A stretch of DNA of 64,000 bases from Sphingobacterium sp. B16(2022) (GTDB lineage Bacteria > Bacteroidota > Bacteroidia > Sphingobacteriales > Sphingobacteriaceae). The notes beneath the pieces were generated by a model. It had not been told where the DNA came from. It worked only from the letters and a program-made list of their open reading frames with translations, and did no database searches. Location of the stretch: NCBI RefSeq assembly GCF_012030425.1, contig NZ_JAAUVN010000001.1, forward strand, positions 1,550,001 to 1,614,000. Direction: 5' to 3'. Below, in pieces: positions 9,044 to 17,520 of this stretch. Position numbers and translations under genes: made by a program. Within the stretch, counting starts at the first letter, position 1. Every line of letters starts with the position of its first letter.

Positions 9044-9595
9044 ATGATTACAAAACAAAAATTAGAAATTTTTTCCGCTATCTATACTCAGTATCAGGTA
9101 GCGGATTTTTCTTTGGATATTTTACAAGGATTATCTTTACTTGATCTTTTGGCGCTGTCTACATATGAAGCGGATAAGCAACTTGCCTTTAGAAGCGCCT
9201 GGATGTTCGAGACCATTGTTTTAAAAGATAAAGCCTTGCTTGACAAGAGTAACTACCAAATGCTGATTAAAAATCTGACAGATTTAAATAATTGGAGCTG
9301 CGCTAGAAGTTATAGCAAAGTATTAATATACATCACCTCTCCAAAAGTAAATCATATCCGCTTGTCTGATGAAGAATATGATTGCATAATTGACGTCTCT
9401 TTCAAATGGTTAACTGATCCAAGTTGTCCGGTTGCTGTAGCTGCAAATTGCATGGATATTTTAGATCAAATGAGTAAAAAATATGCGTGGGTTAAAGAAG
9501 AACTTTATGCACAGGTCGAATATTTATTGAGAATAAACCCTACTCCAGCGATTAAAAGCAGGAGTTTGAAAATTTTGAAAAAGTACATCAAATAG
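9044..9595 (+). CDS. Helical HEAT-like protein, function unknown
   Basis: 183 residues, predicted almost wholly alpha-helical, no signal peptide. Repeating helix pairs about 35-40 residues long (LQGLSLLDLLALSTYEADKQ; SYSKVLIYITSP; AVAANCMDILDQMSKKY; NPTPAIKSRSLKILKKYIK) suggest HEAT/ARM-like repeats. I do not recognise a named family. It starts three bases after the S9 peptidase stop, so it is translated from the same message, but a cytoplasmic scaffold beside an exported peptidase gives no clear functional link. Confidence 0.78.
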   Translation: MITKQKLEIFSAIYTQYQVADFSLDILQGLSLLDLLALSTYEADKQLAFRSAWMFETIVLKDKALLDKSNYQMLIKNLTDLNNWSCARSYSKVLIYITSPKVNHIRLSDEEYDCIIDVSFKWLTDPSCPVAVAANCMDILDQMSKKYAWVKEELYAQVEYLLRINPTPAIKSRSLKILKKYIK

Positions 9596-9604
9596 GTTAA
9601 ACTA

Positions 9605-9674
9605 AAATGCTATGACTTGCTTTCGCTCTCTTATCTTCAAGATTTAAGAGATGTCCACCATCATCATAGCATTT
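9605..9674. terminator. Structured convergent intergenic element
   Basis: An 11-bp inverted repeat (AAATGCTATGA at 9605-9615, complement at 9664-9674) encloses a second smaller stem (CTCTTA...TAAGAG with TCTT/AAGA inside). It sits between the convergent gene at 9595 and ruvB at 9703. There is no clean T-run, so it may be a structured terminator or another RNA or DNA element. Confidence 0.45.
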
Positions 9675-9702
9675 AATTACTATTTTTCAGATAACTCTAG
9701 CA

Positions 9703-10725
9703 CTAAAATAGTGTATTACCTTTATGTGAATATGCTCGCCCTAGGTGTCTAAAAGCAGCTTCAGTACATTCTCTCCCTCTCGAAGTTCGCATTAAATAAC
9801 CTTCTTGAATAAGAAAAGGTTCATAAACTTCTTCAATTGTACCTTCATCTTCTCCTACGGCAGTAGCAATGGTTTTTAAACCAACAGGACCTCCTTTGAA
9901 TTTATCTATGATGGTGGTCAGAATACGATTATCCATTTCATCCAAACCATTTTCATCCACGTTTAGGGCATTAAGTGCATATTTTGCTATCTCTCGCTCA
10001 ATAGAACCTGTTCCTTTTATTTGTGCAAAATCCCGTGTTCTTCTCAACAGGGCATTGGCTATACGCGGTGTTCCTCTGCTTCTTCTTGCAATTTCATAGG
10101 CACCTTCATCTGTAATGGGTGTTTTTAGGATATCTGCAGATCTCAGTACTATGGTGGTCAATAACTTAACGTCGTAATATTGTAATCGCGCATTAATCCC
10201 AAATCGCGCACGTAATGGAGATGTTAATAGTCCTGAACGTGTTGTTGCTCCAATTAAGGTGAATGGGTTAAGCGATATTTGCACAGATCGTGCATTTGGT
10301 CCGGTCTCCAACATGATATCGATCTTGAAGTCTTCCATTGCTGAATAGAGGTATTCTTCAACAATCGGGCTTAACCGGTGGATTTCATCTATAAACAAGA
10401 CGTCACCCTCTTCCAGATTGGTCAGTAATCCCGCCAGGTCACCGGGTTTATCCAGAACGGGTCCTGAAGTAATTTTAATACCTACGCCCATCTCATTGGC
10501 GATAATATTGGAAAGTGTCGTTTTACCCAATCCTGGGGGGCCATGAAGTAATACATGATCCAAAGACTCGCCTCTTAATTTTGCAGCCTTAACAAAAATA
10601 TTAAGATTCTCTAAAATTTTCTCCTGTCCCGTAAAGTCCTCAAAAGCCTGAGGTCGCAATACACGTTCAATGTCTCTGTCTGTATGACTTAAGTTTTCCG
10701 CATTTGGATCTAAGTGTTCATTCAT
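9703..10725 (-). CDS. ruvB: Holliday junction branch migration helicase RuvB
   Basis: AAA+ ring motor that drives branch migration with RuvA at Holliday junctions. The 340 residues match the family length. It has the N-terminal [18 protein letters not shown], Walker [14 protein letters not shown], Walker [10 protein letters not shown], sensor/arginine-finger region [18 protein letters not shown], and a C-terminal winged helix ending [16 protein letters not shown]. Neither ruvA nor ruvC is adjacent. The glycosyltransferase gene lies 21 bases upstream on the same strand. Confidence 0.97.
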   Translation of the reverse strand: MNEHLDPNAENLSHTDRDIERVLRPQAFEDFTGQEKILENLNIFVKAAKLRGESLDHVLLHGPPGLGKTTLSNIIANEMGVGIKITSGPVLDKPGDLAGLLTNLEEGDVLFIDEIHRLSPIVEEYLYSAMEDFKIDIMLETGPNARSVQISLNPFTLIGATTRSGLLTSPLRARFGINARLQYYDVKLLTTIVLRSADILKTPITDEGAYEIARRSRGTPRIANALLRRTRDFAQIKGTGSIEREIAKYALNALNVDENGLDEMDNRILTTIIDKFKGGPVGLKTIATAVGEDEGTIEEVYEPFLIQEGYLMRTSRGRECTEAAFRHLGRAYSHKGNTLF

Positions 10726-10746
10726 TTACGCTTTCCTTTCTTCAAT

Positions 10747-11472
10747 TTAATTATACTTTCGCGTCCAACTTGAAATCTTTAGTTGAATAACACCAAAAAA
10801 AGCTTCTTTAAAAATACTGGTACTCATTTTTGAAGTACCTTCTGTCCGGTCTGTAAAAATAATCGGTACTTCGACCACATTAAACTTATATTGTATCGCC
10901 GTAAATTTCATTTCTATCTGAAAGGCATAGCCCACAAATCGAATTTTATCAAGCGGTATACGCTCAAGAACTTTCCGTCTAAAACACACAAAACCGGCTG
11001 TAGCATCTTGGATATTGATTCCGGTGATAAACCGTACATAAACAGATGCGAAATAGGACATCAAAACCCTATTCATCGGCCAATTAACGACATTGACCCC
11101 TTTGATATAACGAGATCCGATACTCATATCTGCACCATCTAAGCAACTTTGTCTTAAACGAATTAGATCTTCTGGATTATGGCTAAAATCTGCGTCCATT
11201 TCAAAAATAAACTCATATTCTCGTGCTAATGCCCATTTAAAACCATGGATATAAGCAGTGCCAAGTCCTAATTTCCCTTTGCGTTCCTCAATGAACAAAC
11301 GTCCTCTGAATTCCGCTTCAAGCGATTTTACGATTTGTGCAGTCCCATCTGGAGAACCATCATCAACGATTAAAATATGAAAAGGTACTGAGAGTGAGCA
11401 TACTTTGCGAATTATTTTTTCAATATTCTCTTTCTCGTTATATGTAGGTATGATAACTAAACTATCGGCCAC
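10747..11472 (-). CDS. Polyprenol-phosphate mannosyl/glycosyltransferase (GT2, DPM1-like)
   Basis: Family 2 glycosyltransferase of 241 residues resembling dolichol-phosphate mannose synthase: it transfers a sugar from a nucleotide donor to a polyprenyl phosphate at the cytoplasmic face of the membrane. It starts SLVIIPTYNEKENIEKII. The donor-binding acidic motif is FEMDADFSHNPEDL, and GSRYIKGVNVVNWP, DATAGFVCFRR and IIFTDRTEGTSKMS are all characteristic. There is no C-terminal transmembrane domain, so it is the short type. It precedes ruvB by 21 bases, probably in one transcript. Confidence 0.9.
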   Translation of the reverse strand: MADSLVIIPTYNEKENIEKIIRKVCSLSVPFHILIVDDGSPDGTAQIVKSLEAEFRGRLFIEERKGKLGLGTAYIHGFKWALAREYEFIFEMDADFSHNPEDLIRLRQSCLDGADMSIGSRYIKGVNVVNWPMNRVLMSYFASVYVRFITGINIQDATAGFVCFRRKVLERIPLDKIRFVGYAFQIEMKFTAIQYKFNVVEVPIIFTDRTEGTSKMSTSIFKEAFFGVIQLKISSWTRKYN

Positions 11473-11561
11473 TTTAAAAACATTTTGTGTGTGGTAAAGT
11501 TACTAATTTTATTGGGATTTTGACGTGCGTTTAATTGGTATAATGAGGTGTTCTGCAAAAT

Positions 11562-11598
11562 AAAAAAGTCCACTATTTTGCAATAGCAGACTTTTATT
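11562..11598 (-). terminator. Terminator downstream of nuoD
   Basis: Read on the minus strand, an interrupted stem (AATAAAAGTC..CTATT with complement, symmetric 2-base internal loop) ends in six T residues. It closes the pdxH-nuoC-nuoD unit about 115 bases after the nuoD stop, leaving no further nuo genes. Confidence 0.75.
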
Positions 11599-11711
11599 AA
11601 CCAATTATAAACTTAAATTATGAGACTACAAATATAGGATAAAGGAATGGTAAACCAAACTAATTTGCGGGTTGATGCGTCTTGATAACACAAAAATTAC
11701 AAATACAGCGA

Positions 11712-12908
11712 TTAGCGATCGACTTCGCCTAATACGATGTCCATAGAACCCAATATAGCGATCAGATCCGCAATTAAGGTTCCTTTTCCTAATTCAGGTA
11801 AAACGGAAAGATTGTTAAAACTCGGACCTCTTGCTTTCACACGCTTAGGAATGTCTGTCTTTTCTTGTGTTACAAAGTAAAATCCTAATTCACCTTTCGG
11901 ATTTTCTGCTCTTACATAATAGTCCTGTGCTTTTAAATTCACCTTTTTAGGTACAAGTGCTCGTGGGTCAAATGTATCTGTACGCGGAAATTCTTTTAAT
12001 AGTCTTTCCAAACATTGTTCGATAATCTTAACAGATTCTTTTACTTCATCGACCCGGATTTTGTATCGGTCCCAGCAATCTCCGAGCGCTCCCATCTCTC
12101 CTTTTCCAACAGGGATTTCGAAATCAATTTCTGGATAAACAGAATAACCGTCAATTCTTCTCAGATCCCATTTGATTCCTGAAGCTCTTAACATCGGACC
12201 AGAAACACCATAATTGATCGCGACATCTGCAGGCAACACACCAATATTTGCTGTTCGGGATATGAAAATCTGGTTCTCGGTCAACAGTTCATCGAGTTCG
12301 ACCAATTTTGGTTTAAAATAAGTTACAAATTCAGCACACCTTTCTTCAAAACCTACCGGTAAATCGTAAAATAAGCCTCCAACCCAAATGTAATTATAGA
12401 GCATGCGTGAACCGGATACCCATTCAAGCATATTCATGATATGCTCCCGATCTCTAAAACACCACATAAACGGCGTAAATGCACCTATATCAATTCCATA
12501 GGTACCGATACCAATTAAGTGCGATGCTATTCTATTTAATTCGCAGACCAGAACACGTATATATTCAACTCTTTTTGGTATTTTATCGTCGATACCGAGC
12601 ATGCGCTCTACCCCCATTACAAATGCATGGCTATTATTCATCGATGATAAATAATCCAGACGATCTGTAAATGGAATACTTTTACCATAATTCATTGATT
12701 CCGCATGTTTATCAAAACAGCGATGCAAATAGCCTAAATGTGGAATGACTTCTTTTACAAGCTCTCCATCTGTAATCAATTGAAGCCGAAGCACGCCATG
12801 GGTAGATGGATGTTGCGGGCCCATATTAATAATCATTTCTTGAGAGCCAATGCTATCTAAATGTTGTTGGTATTTTTCTAAAGCTGCAGTATACTTCGTA
12901 TGCGACAT
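11712..12908 (-). CDS. nuoD: NADH-quinone oxidoreductase subunit D
   Basis: 49-kDa-type subunit of respiratory complex I in the peripheral arm at the quinone site. 398 residues. Landmarks are [16 protein letters not shown] near the N-terminus, [18 protein letters not shown], the loop [26 protein letters not shown], and the C-terminal DIVLGEVDR. It follows nuoC by 24 bases. No other complex I genes are in the window: pdxH lies upstream and a terminator downstream. Confidence 0.96.
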   Translation of the reverse strand: MSHTKYTAALEKYQQHLDSIGSQEMIINMGPQHPSTHGVLRLQLITDGELVKEVIPHLGYLHRCFDKHAESMNYGKSIPFTDRLDYLSSMNNSHAFVMGVERMLGIDDKIPKRVEYIRVLVCELNRIASHLIGIGTYGIDIGAFTPFMWCFRDREHIMNMLEWVSGSRMLYNYIWVGGLFYDLPVGFEERCAEFVTYFKPKLVELDELLTENQIFISRTANIGVLPADVAINYGVSGPMLRASGIKWDLRRIDGYSVYPEIDFEIPVGKGEMGALGDCWDRYKIRVDEVKESVKIIEQCLERLLKEFPRTDTFDPRALVPKKVNLKAQDYYVRAENPKGELGFYFVTQEKTDIPKRVKARGPSFNNLSVLPELGKGTLIADLIAILGSMDIVLGEVDR

Positions 12909-12932
12909 ATTTTTGGTTATCCAGTTCTTATT

Positions 12933-13424
12933 TTATTTAATTGCTATGCCATGATAACTTTCAGGGTCTTGATAATCCTTTCTTAAGGGGTATCCTTCCC
13001 AGTCATCAGGGAGTAGAATACGTCTAAGATCAGGATGATTCGTGAAAAATATACCCATGAGATCAAAAGCTTCCCTTTCATGCCAATCTGCAGTTTTCCA
13101 CACTGCGGCTAATGATGGTACTTCGGGTAATTGCTGTAAATCACGATCATTAGCAACGGCAACTTTTAACACCAAAGTATGTTGGTATGGTATAGAGGTC
13201 ATATGATAAGTTACCAAAAATCCAGCATCACCTAAATCAACTGCCGCAATATTATTTAAAAAATCAAAATAGAAGCCTTCTTGATCCCTCAGGTAGTAAC
13301 AGATTTGTTCTAGAAATGATATATTAACAAATAAAGCAGACTGCAAACCCGATTCCTCAATCTTTTCGATAGCCTCTTCCCCGAACTGCGCAATTATTGA
13401 TTTTGAAATTTCCTGTATATTCAT
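12933..13424 (-). CDS. nuoC: NADH-quinone oxidoreductase subunit C
   Basis: 30-kDa-type complex I subunit, 163 residues, a separate protein rather than a NuoCD fusion. The family signature is VPSLAAVWKTADWHEREAFDLMGIFFTNHPDLRRILLP (residues about 105-142), followed by DDWEGYPLRKDYQDPE at the end. It starts 3 bases after pdxH and is followed by nuoD, so pdxH-nuoC-nuoD read as one transcript. Confidence 0.95.
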   Translation of the reverse strand: MNIQEISKSIIAQFGEEAIEKIEESGLQSALFVNISFLEQICYYLRDQEGFYFDFLNNIAAVDLGDAGFLVTYHMTSIPYQHTLVLKVAVANDRDLQQLPEVPSLAAVWKTADWHEREAFDLMGIFFTNHPDLRRILLPDDWEGYPLRKDYQDPESYHGIAIK

Positions 13425-13427
13425 ATA

Positions 13428-14081
13428 CTATGGTGCTAAACGGGTTATTTTCCATGAATCTGAAACTTTCTGAAAAGCAATCCGATCATGCAGGCGGCTT
13501 GAACGCCCTTGCCAGAACTCCATATATAGTGGTTTAATTAAGTATCCTCCCCAAAATTCGGGACGAGGTACTTGCTCCTGGTCTTTAAATTCTTCTGTTA
13601 GACCTGCCACTCTTTCTTCTAAAAAAGTACGGTTTGGAATGGTATCACTTTGAGGTGAAGCAATAGCGCCAATACGGCTTCCTTTTGGTCTTGACTGAAA
13701 ATATTCATCAGAGTCTTCTACTGGTAATTTTTCTATCAATCCTTCAATGCGTACCTGACGTTGCAATTCTGGCCAGAAAAATAGTACGGCAACATGAGGA
13801 TTAGCATCCATTTCTGTTCCTTTACGGCTATTAAAATTTGTAAAAAAACTAAAACCGTTCTCTTTAAGATCTTTAAGCAAAACAATTCTGGAAGAAGGTA
13901 GGGAAAACTCTCCTACGGTTGATAAGACCATTGCATTGGGTTCAAGAACCTCACTATGAACAGCTTCGTTAAACCATCTTTCAAATTGCACTAAAGGATC
14001 ATTGCTTACTTCGCTTTCACACAGATTACCTAATGCATAATCTTGTCGAATAGCGGCAATATCTTTATGTTCGATTGCCAT
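13428..14081 (-). CDS. pdxH: Pyridoxamine 5'-phosphate oxidase
   Basis: FMN enzyme oxidising pyridoxamine/pyridoxine 5'-phosphate to pyridoxal 5'-phosphate. 217 residues, normal length. FMN-binding segments include SRIVLLKDLKENGFSFFTNF and SRKGTEMDANPHVAVLFFWP; the substrate part contains QSRPKGSRIGAIASPQS; the C-terminal signature is EFWQGRSSRLHDRI. First gene of pdxH-nuoC-nuoD. A -7-like TATGTTTG (14111-14104, minus) lies 23 bases upstream, without a matching -33 box. Confidence 0.95.
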   Translation of the reverse strand: MAIEHKDIAAIRQDYALGNLCESEVSNDPLVQFERWFNEAVHSEVLEPNAMVLSTVGEFSLPSSRIVLLKDLKENGFSFFTNFNSRKGTEMDANPHVAVLFFWPELQRQVRIEGLIEKLPVEDSDEYFQSRPKGSRIGAIASPQSDTIPNRTFLEERVAGLTEEFKDQEQVPRPEFWGGYLIKPLYMEFWQGRSSRLHDRIAFQKVSDSWKITRLAP

Positions 14082-14210
14082 GACTTTGATTTTTTGTATG
14101 TCACAAACATACTAAATTCACTTATTTTTATCGACTAATCTAGTATAAATTAATCTGCAAAATGACTTTGGCATTAATTTTATTGTATAATAAGTCTAAT
14201 ATGTATCGCA

Positions 14211-14777
14211 ATGTTTAACGAACTTGACCCAAAGGCTGGCTGTTTATTAATATCTGAACCTTTTATGCTCGACCCGCACTTCGAAAGATCTGTGATTTTA
14301 TTGTGTAATCATAATGAAAAAGAAGGTACTTTAGGATTTATTCTAAATCATAAGGTTGTTGGCTGTATTGGTGATTTGGTTGAAAAAATAGCGAATTGCA
14401 CATTTCCACTACATATTGGTGGACCTGTAGCACAAAACGAGGTATTTTTTATCCACTCAAGATTTGACTTATTGTTAAGTGGTGACGAAATTCGTGAAAA
14501 TATCTATTTCGGCGGAGATCCAGAATTGCTATTTTCACTTATTAATGATCATAAGATAAAAGAAGATGAAGTCAAGTTTTTCTTAGGGTATTCGGGCTGG
14601 CAACCAGAGCAGTTAGATAAAGAAATTAAGGAAAATAGCTGGGCTGTACAGAACAAGTTTTCAACGGGATTGGTGTTTGAAAAAGACACAGAACTACTTT
14701 GGAAACAGTCTGTTATGAGCCTGGGGCCCAAGTATGCTCATGTGGTTAATTTTCCACAGTCTCCTAGTCTAAATTAA
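14211..14777 (+). CDS. YqgE/AlgH family protein
   Basis: 188 residues, a conserved family of unknown biochemical role. It opens with the family pattern GCLLISEPFMLDPHFERSVILLCNHNEKEGTLGFILN, then LHIGGPVAQNEVFFIHS and FFLGYSGWQPEQLDKEI, and ends WKQSVMSLGPKYAHVVNFP. Cytoplasmic, with no catalytic residues assigned in the family. Monocistronic and divergent from pdxH. Confidence 0.92.
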   Translation: MFNELDPKAGCLLISEPFMLDPHFERSVILLCNHNEKEGTLGFILNHKVVGCIGDLVEKIANCTFPLHIGGPVAQNEVFFIHSRFDLLLSGDEIRENIYFGGDPELLFSLINDHKIKEDEVKFFLGYSGWQPEQLDKEIKENSWAVQNKFSTGLVFEKDTELLWKQSVMSLGPKYAHVVNFPQSPSLN

Positions 14778-14821
14778 ATTGTAATTTTTATGAATAATAT
14801 ATAATATTCACTATTTTTTAG

Positions 14822-14829
14822 TATATTTG
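14822..14829 (+). promoter_or_regulatory. Candidate -7 element upstream of the cold-shock-domain gene
   Basis: TATATTTG fits TAnnTTTG; no good -33 TTTG is seen. If used, transcription starts near 14836 and gives an untranslated leader of about 155 nt, a length often seen for cold-shock mRNAs. Confidence 0.4.
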
Positions 14830-14991
14830 TGTCATTAAGCAGAGTCCTTACGTTTTAAAACATATCAATTTTATCTTAATTCGAGATATGGCTTTCACCT
14901 TTGAATTTATTTAATGCGCTGACTTTTGTTTACTTAAACTGCTATAAATTGAGTAGTTTAATATGGTTTAATATTAATTTTAAATAAATAA

Positions 14992-15441
14992 ATGAGTAGT
15001 TCAGAAAGTTTTAGCAAAAAAGAAAAAGAGAAGAAAAAGTTAAAAAAGAAACAAGATAAGGAACAAAAGAAAGAAGAACGAAAAAACAATACCGATAAAG
15101 GTAAAAGTTTAGAAGAAATGTTTGTTTATGTCGATGAATATGGAAATATAACTTCTACTCCTCCTGATCCAACAAAAAAAACAAAAATTAACGTAGAAGA
15201 TATCGCGATATCAACTGCTAAATATGAAGCAAACCCTGAGGATTTAATCAAATCTGGTATTGTGAATTTTTACAATACAGACAAAGGTTTTGGTTTCATT
15301 CGTGATCTCAAGACTCAGGATAAAATATTTTTCCACGTTAATGGTCTGATTGATGCTGTTAAAGAAAACGACAAAGTAACTTTTGAAACTGAAAAAGGAT
15401 TGAAAGGTATGAATGCCGTAAATGTTAAATTGCAAAAATAA
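14992..15441 (+). CDS. Cold-shock-domain protein with Lys-rich N-terminal tail
   Basis: 149 residues in two parts. Residues 1-40 are a highly charged Lys/Glu stretch (for example KKEKEKKKLKKKQDKEQKK), probably disordered or coiled-coil. Residues about 88-149 are a single cold-shock domain: GIVNFYNTDKGFGFIRDL with RNP1 KGFGFI, and KIFFHVNGL with RNP2. It should bind single-stranded RNA or DNA. The basic extension distinguishes it from the usual 65-70 residue CspA and resembles Bacteroidota long CSD proteins. It ends against a perfect bidirectional terminator. Confidence 0.9.
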   Translation: MSSSESFSKKEKEKKKLKKKQDKEQKKEERKNNTDKGKSLEEMFVYVDEYGNITSTPPDPTKKTKINVEDIAISTAKYEANPEDLIKSGIVNFYNTDKGFGFIRDLKTQDKIFFHVNGLIDAVKENDKVTFETEKGLKGMNAVNVKLQK

Positions 15442-15451
15442 CATTCAAGGT

Positions 15452-15505
15452 TAACGATATTAAAAAAGGGATTTAATTCATTAAATCCCTTTTTTAATAT
15501 CGTTA
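15452..15505. terminator. Perfect long bidirectional terminator, overlapping a stop codon
   Basis: Two perfectly complementary 25-base arms (15452-15476 and 15481-15505) around a TTCA loop, with internal A-run and T-run, serve both converging genes. The right arm includes the TAA stop (15503-15505) of the minus-strand GNAT/nitrilase gene. Confidence 0.93.
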
Positions 15506-17011
15506 TTTTAACAATTTTACTTCATAAAGATCCTTTCGTCGATCCTTCATCACCTTGACGGTTCCATATTCATGCAGGTCACGAAGTGCATATAAATCGA
15601 CATCTGCAATTAGCACCATCTCGGTGTTTGGCGTAGCCTCTGCTTTTATCGCATTATTTGGAAAGGCAAAATCCGAAGGTGTAAATACGGCCGATTGTGA
15701 ATATTGTATATCCATATTATTGACCCGAGGTAAATTTCCTACAGATCCGGCAATAGCCACATAACATTCATTCTCAATTGCGCGAGCCTGTGCACAGGTT
15801 CTAACACGGATGTAGCCATTCTGTGTGTCTGTCATAAAGGGTACAAATAAGATCTGCATTCCTTGATCGGCTAGAATACGGCTCAATTCTGGAAACTCAA
15901 CATCATAACAAATCAGTAAACCTACTTTCCCACAATCTGTATCAAATACTTTCACTTCATTACCTCCGGTCATTCCATAATATTTACTTTCATTGGAAGT
16001 AATGTGAATCTTTTTAAATGAATCCAGTTTACCGTTCCGGTGACAGAGGTAAGATATATTATATAGTTTCTTATTTTCCATAATGGGCATGGAGCCAGCA
16101 ATGATATTGACATTATAGGAAACAGCAAATTGTTGGATTTTATCAATAATTTCTGATGTCTTCTCTGCTAGTTTTTCCATTGCCAACCTTTCAGGCAATT
16201 CATTATACGGACTCATTAATGGTGAATTGAAAAATTCTGGAAACATAATAAAATCTGTTCCATAATCGCTCACGGTATCAACAAAGAATTCAATTTGATC
16301 AAAAAAGGCATCAATATTGTCAAATAAACGCATTTGCCACTGTACTAAACCTAATCGAATGGTTTGTTTGGTGGTAGAAATAGAACGTGTTTCTGATTCG
16401 TAATAGATATTATTCCACTCCAATAGGGTTGCAAACTCCATCGATTCTGAATCTTCGGGAAGGTAATGCTTCAATATCTTTTTGACATGAAAATCATTGG
16501 ACAATTGAAAGGTTAACGTTGGATCGAAAATTTCTTTACGTTTCACTTTTTCAATATATGTCCTTGGACTCATTTTATCTGAATAATTGTGATAATTGGG
16601 GATCCTTCCTCCTGCTACGATAGATTTTAAATTCATCTGCTCACACAGTTCTTTACGTGCATCATATAAGCGCCTTCCTAATCTTAATGCACGATGATCT
16701 GGATGTACAAAGACTTCTATACCATAGAGTGTGTCGCCATCGCTGGTATGTTTTGAAAATTTTCCGTCATCAATAATTTCATAATAACTATCGTATATAT
16801 TACTTTTTTTTGAGTTTAAAATGATGGAAAGTGCGCAAGCTACAACATGACCGTCGATTTCTACACATAATTGTCCTTCAGGAAACATATCAATTAAATC
16901 GACAATATTTTCTCTTGTCCAGACATCTCCTACTCCTTGGTAAGCTTCGGTCATTGACCTTCTCAAATCAACATAATCTTTCTTCGTCAAGTTCCTGACT
17001 TGAATATCCAT
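15503..17011 (-). CDS. GNAT acetyltransferase / carbon-nitrogen hydrolase fusion
   Basis: 502 residues, two domains. Residues about 1-180 are GNAT-like (IEVFVHPDHRALRLGRRLYDARKELC is the acetyl-CoA loop region). Residues about 210-500 are a nitrilase-superfamily hydrolase with the three catalytic positions visible: Glu in FIMFPEFFNSP, Lys in FKKIHITSNE and Cys in LLICYDVEFPE. This architecture is known in several bacterial phyla; the substrate is unknown. Cytoplasmic and monocistronic. The N-terminal domain could direct the amidase to an N-acylated substrate, which is inference. Confidence 0.9.
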   Translation of the reverse strand: MDIQVRNLTKKDYVDLRRSMTEAYQGVGDVWTRENIVDLIDMFPEGQLCVEIDGHVVACALSIILNSKKSNIYDSYYEIIDDGKFSKHTSDGDTLYGIEVFVHPDHRALRLGRRLYDARKELCEQMNLKSIVAGGRIPNYHNYSDKMSPRTYIEKVKRKEIFDPTLTFQLSNDFHVKKILKHYLPEDSESMEFATLLEWNNIYYESETRSISTTKQTIRLGLVQWQMRLFDNIDAFFDQIEFFVDTVSDYGTDFIMFPEFFNSPLMSPYNELPERLAMEKLAEKTSEIIDKIQQFAVSYNVNIIAGSMPIMENKKLYNISYLCHRNGKLDSFKKIHITSNESKYYGMTGGNEVKVFDTDCGKVGLLICYDVEFPELSRILADQGMQILFVPFMTDTQNGYIRVRTCAQARAIENECYVAIAGSVGNLPRVNNMDIQYSQSAVFTPSDFAFPNNAIKAEATPNTEMVLIADVDLYALRDLHEYGTVKVMKDRRKDLYEVKLLK

Positions 17012-17082
17012 ATAATATAATTTTAGTTATCTAAATTTAAACAAAATTCAAGCCTAAAAGCACAGTTCATGCGATATAAAAG

Positions 17083-17117
17083 AAAAAGAGCTAAAACCTA
17101 CGGCTTTAGCTCTTTTG
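17083..17117. terminator. Bidirectional terminator downstream of the DUF3467 gene
   Basis: AAAAGAGCTAAA (17084-17095) pairs with TTTAGCTCTTTT (17105-17116) over a 9-base loop. It ends the M42 peptidase-DUF3467 unit on the minus strand. Confidence 0.88.
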
Positions 17118-17153
17118 TAGAAGCTTATTTATTGCATTTTACAATGCGAAAAA

Positions 17154-17483
17154 TTACGCTTGACCAGTTGTTCCACCAAATGGGAACGCAACAGTTGGAT
17201 CACCACCGATTACTTCCGCATCAGCAGTTTGGTTTCCAGCAGCAATAGCGTCAAAGCGAATAACATTATCTTGTAATGCACCTAACAAACGTTTAGCATG
17301 TTCTGGTGTCAAAACGATTCTAGATTTCACTTTAGCTTTCGGCACACCTGGCATTACACGTACGAAGTCAATCACAAACTCTGTGTTTGAATGTGTAATG
17401 ATCGCTAGATTTGAGTAGATTCCTTCTGCTACTTCTTCTGTCAACTCGATACTCAATTCGTTTTGATTTTGATTATTTTCCAT
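17154..17483 (-). CDS. DUF3467 family protein
   Basis: 109 residues. The core ELSIELTEEVAEGIYSNLAIITHSNTEFVIDFVRVMPGVPKAKVKSRIVLTPEHAKRLLGAL spans residues 9-71 and matches DUF3467, a small bacterial family of unknown function. Cytoplasmic; the N-terminal Asn/Gln tail and C-terminal Gly-rich tail are probably flexible. It lies 37 bases after the M42 peptidase stop, likely the second gene of that transcript. Confidence 0.85.
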   Translation of the reverse strand: MENNQNQNELSIELTEEVAEGIYSNLAIITHSNTEFVIDFVRVMPGVPKAKVKSRIVLTPEHAKRLLGALQDNVIRFDAIAAGNQTADAEVIGGDPTVAFPFGGTTGQA

Positions 17484-17520
17484 AAAATTTATTATAAGTA
17501 TTTAATATATGTTATTCTTA

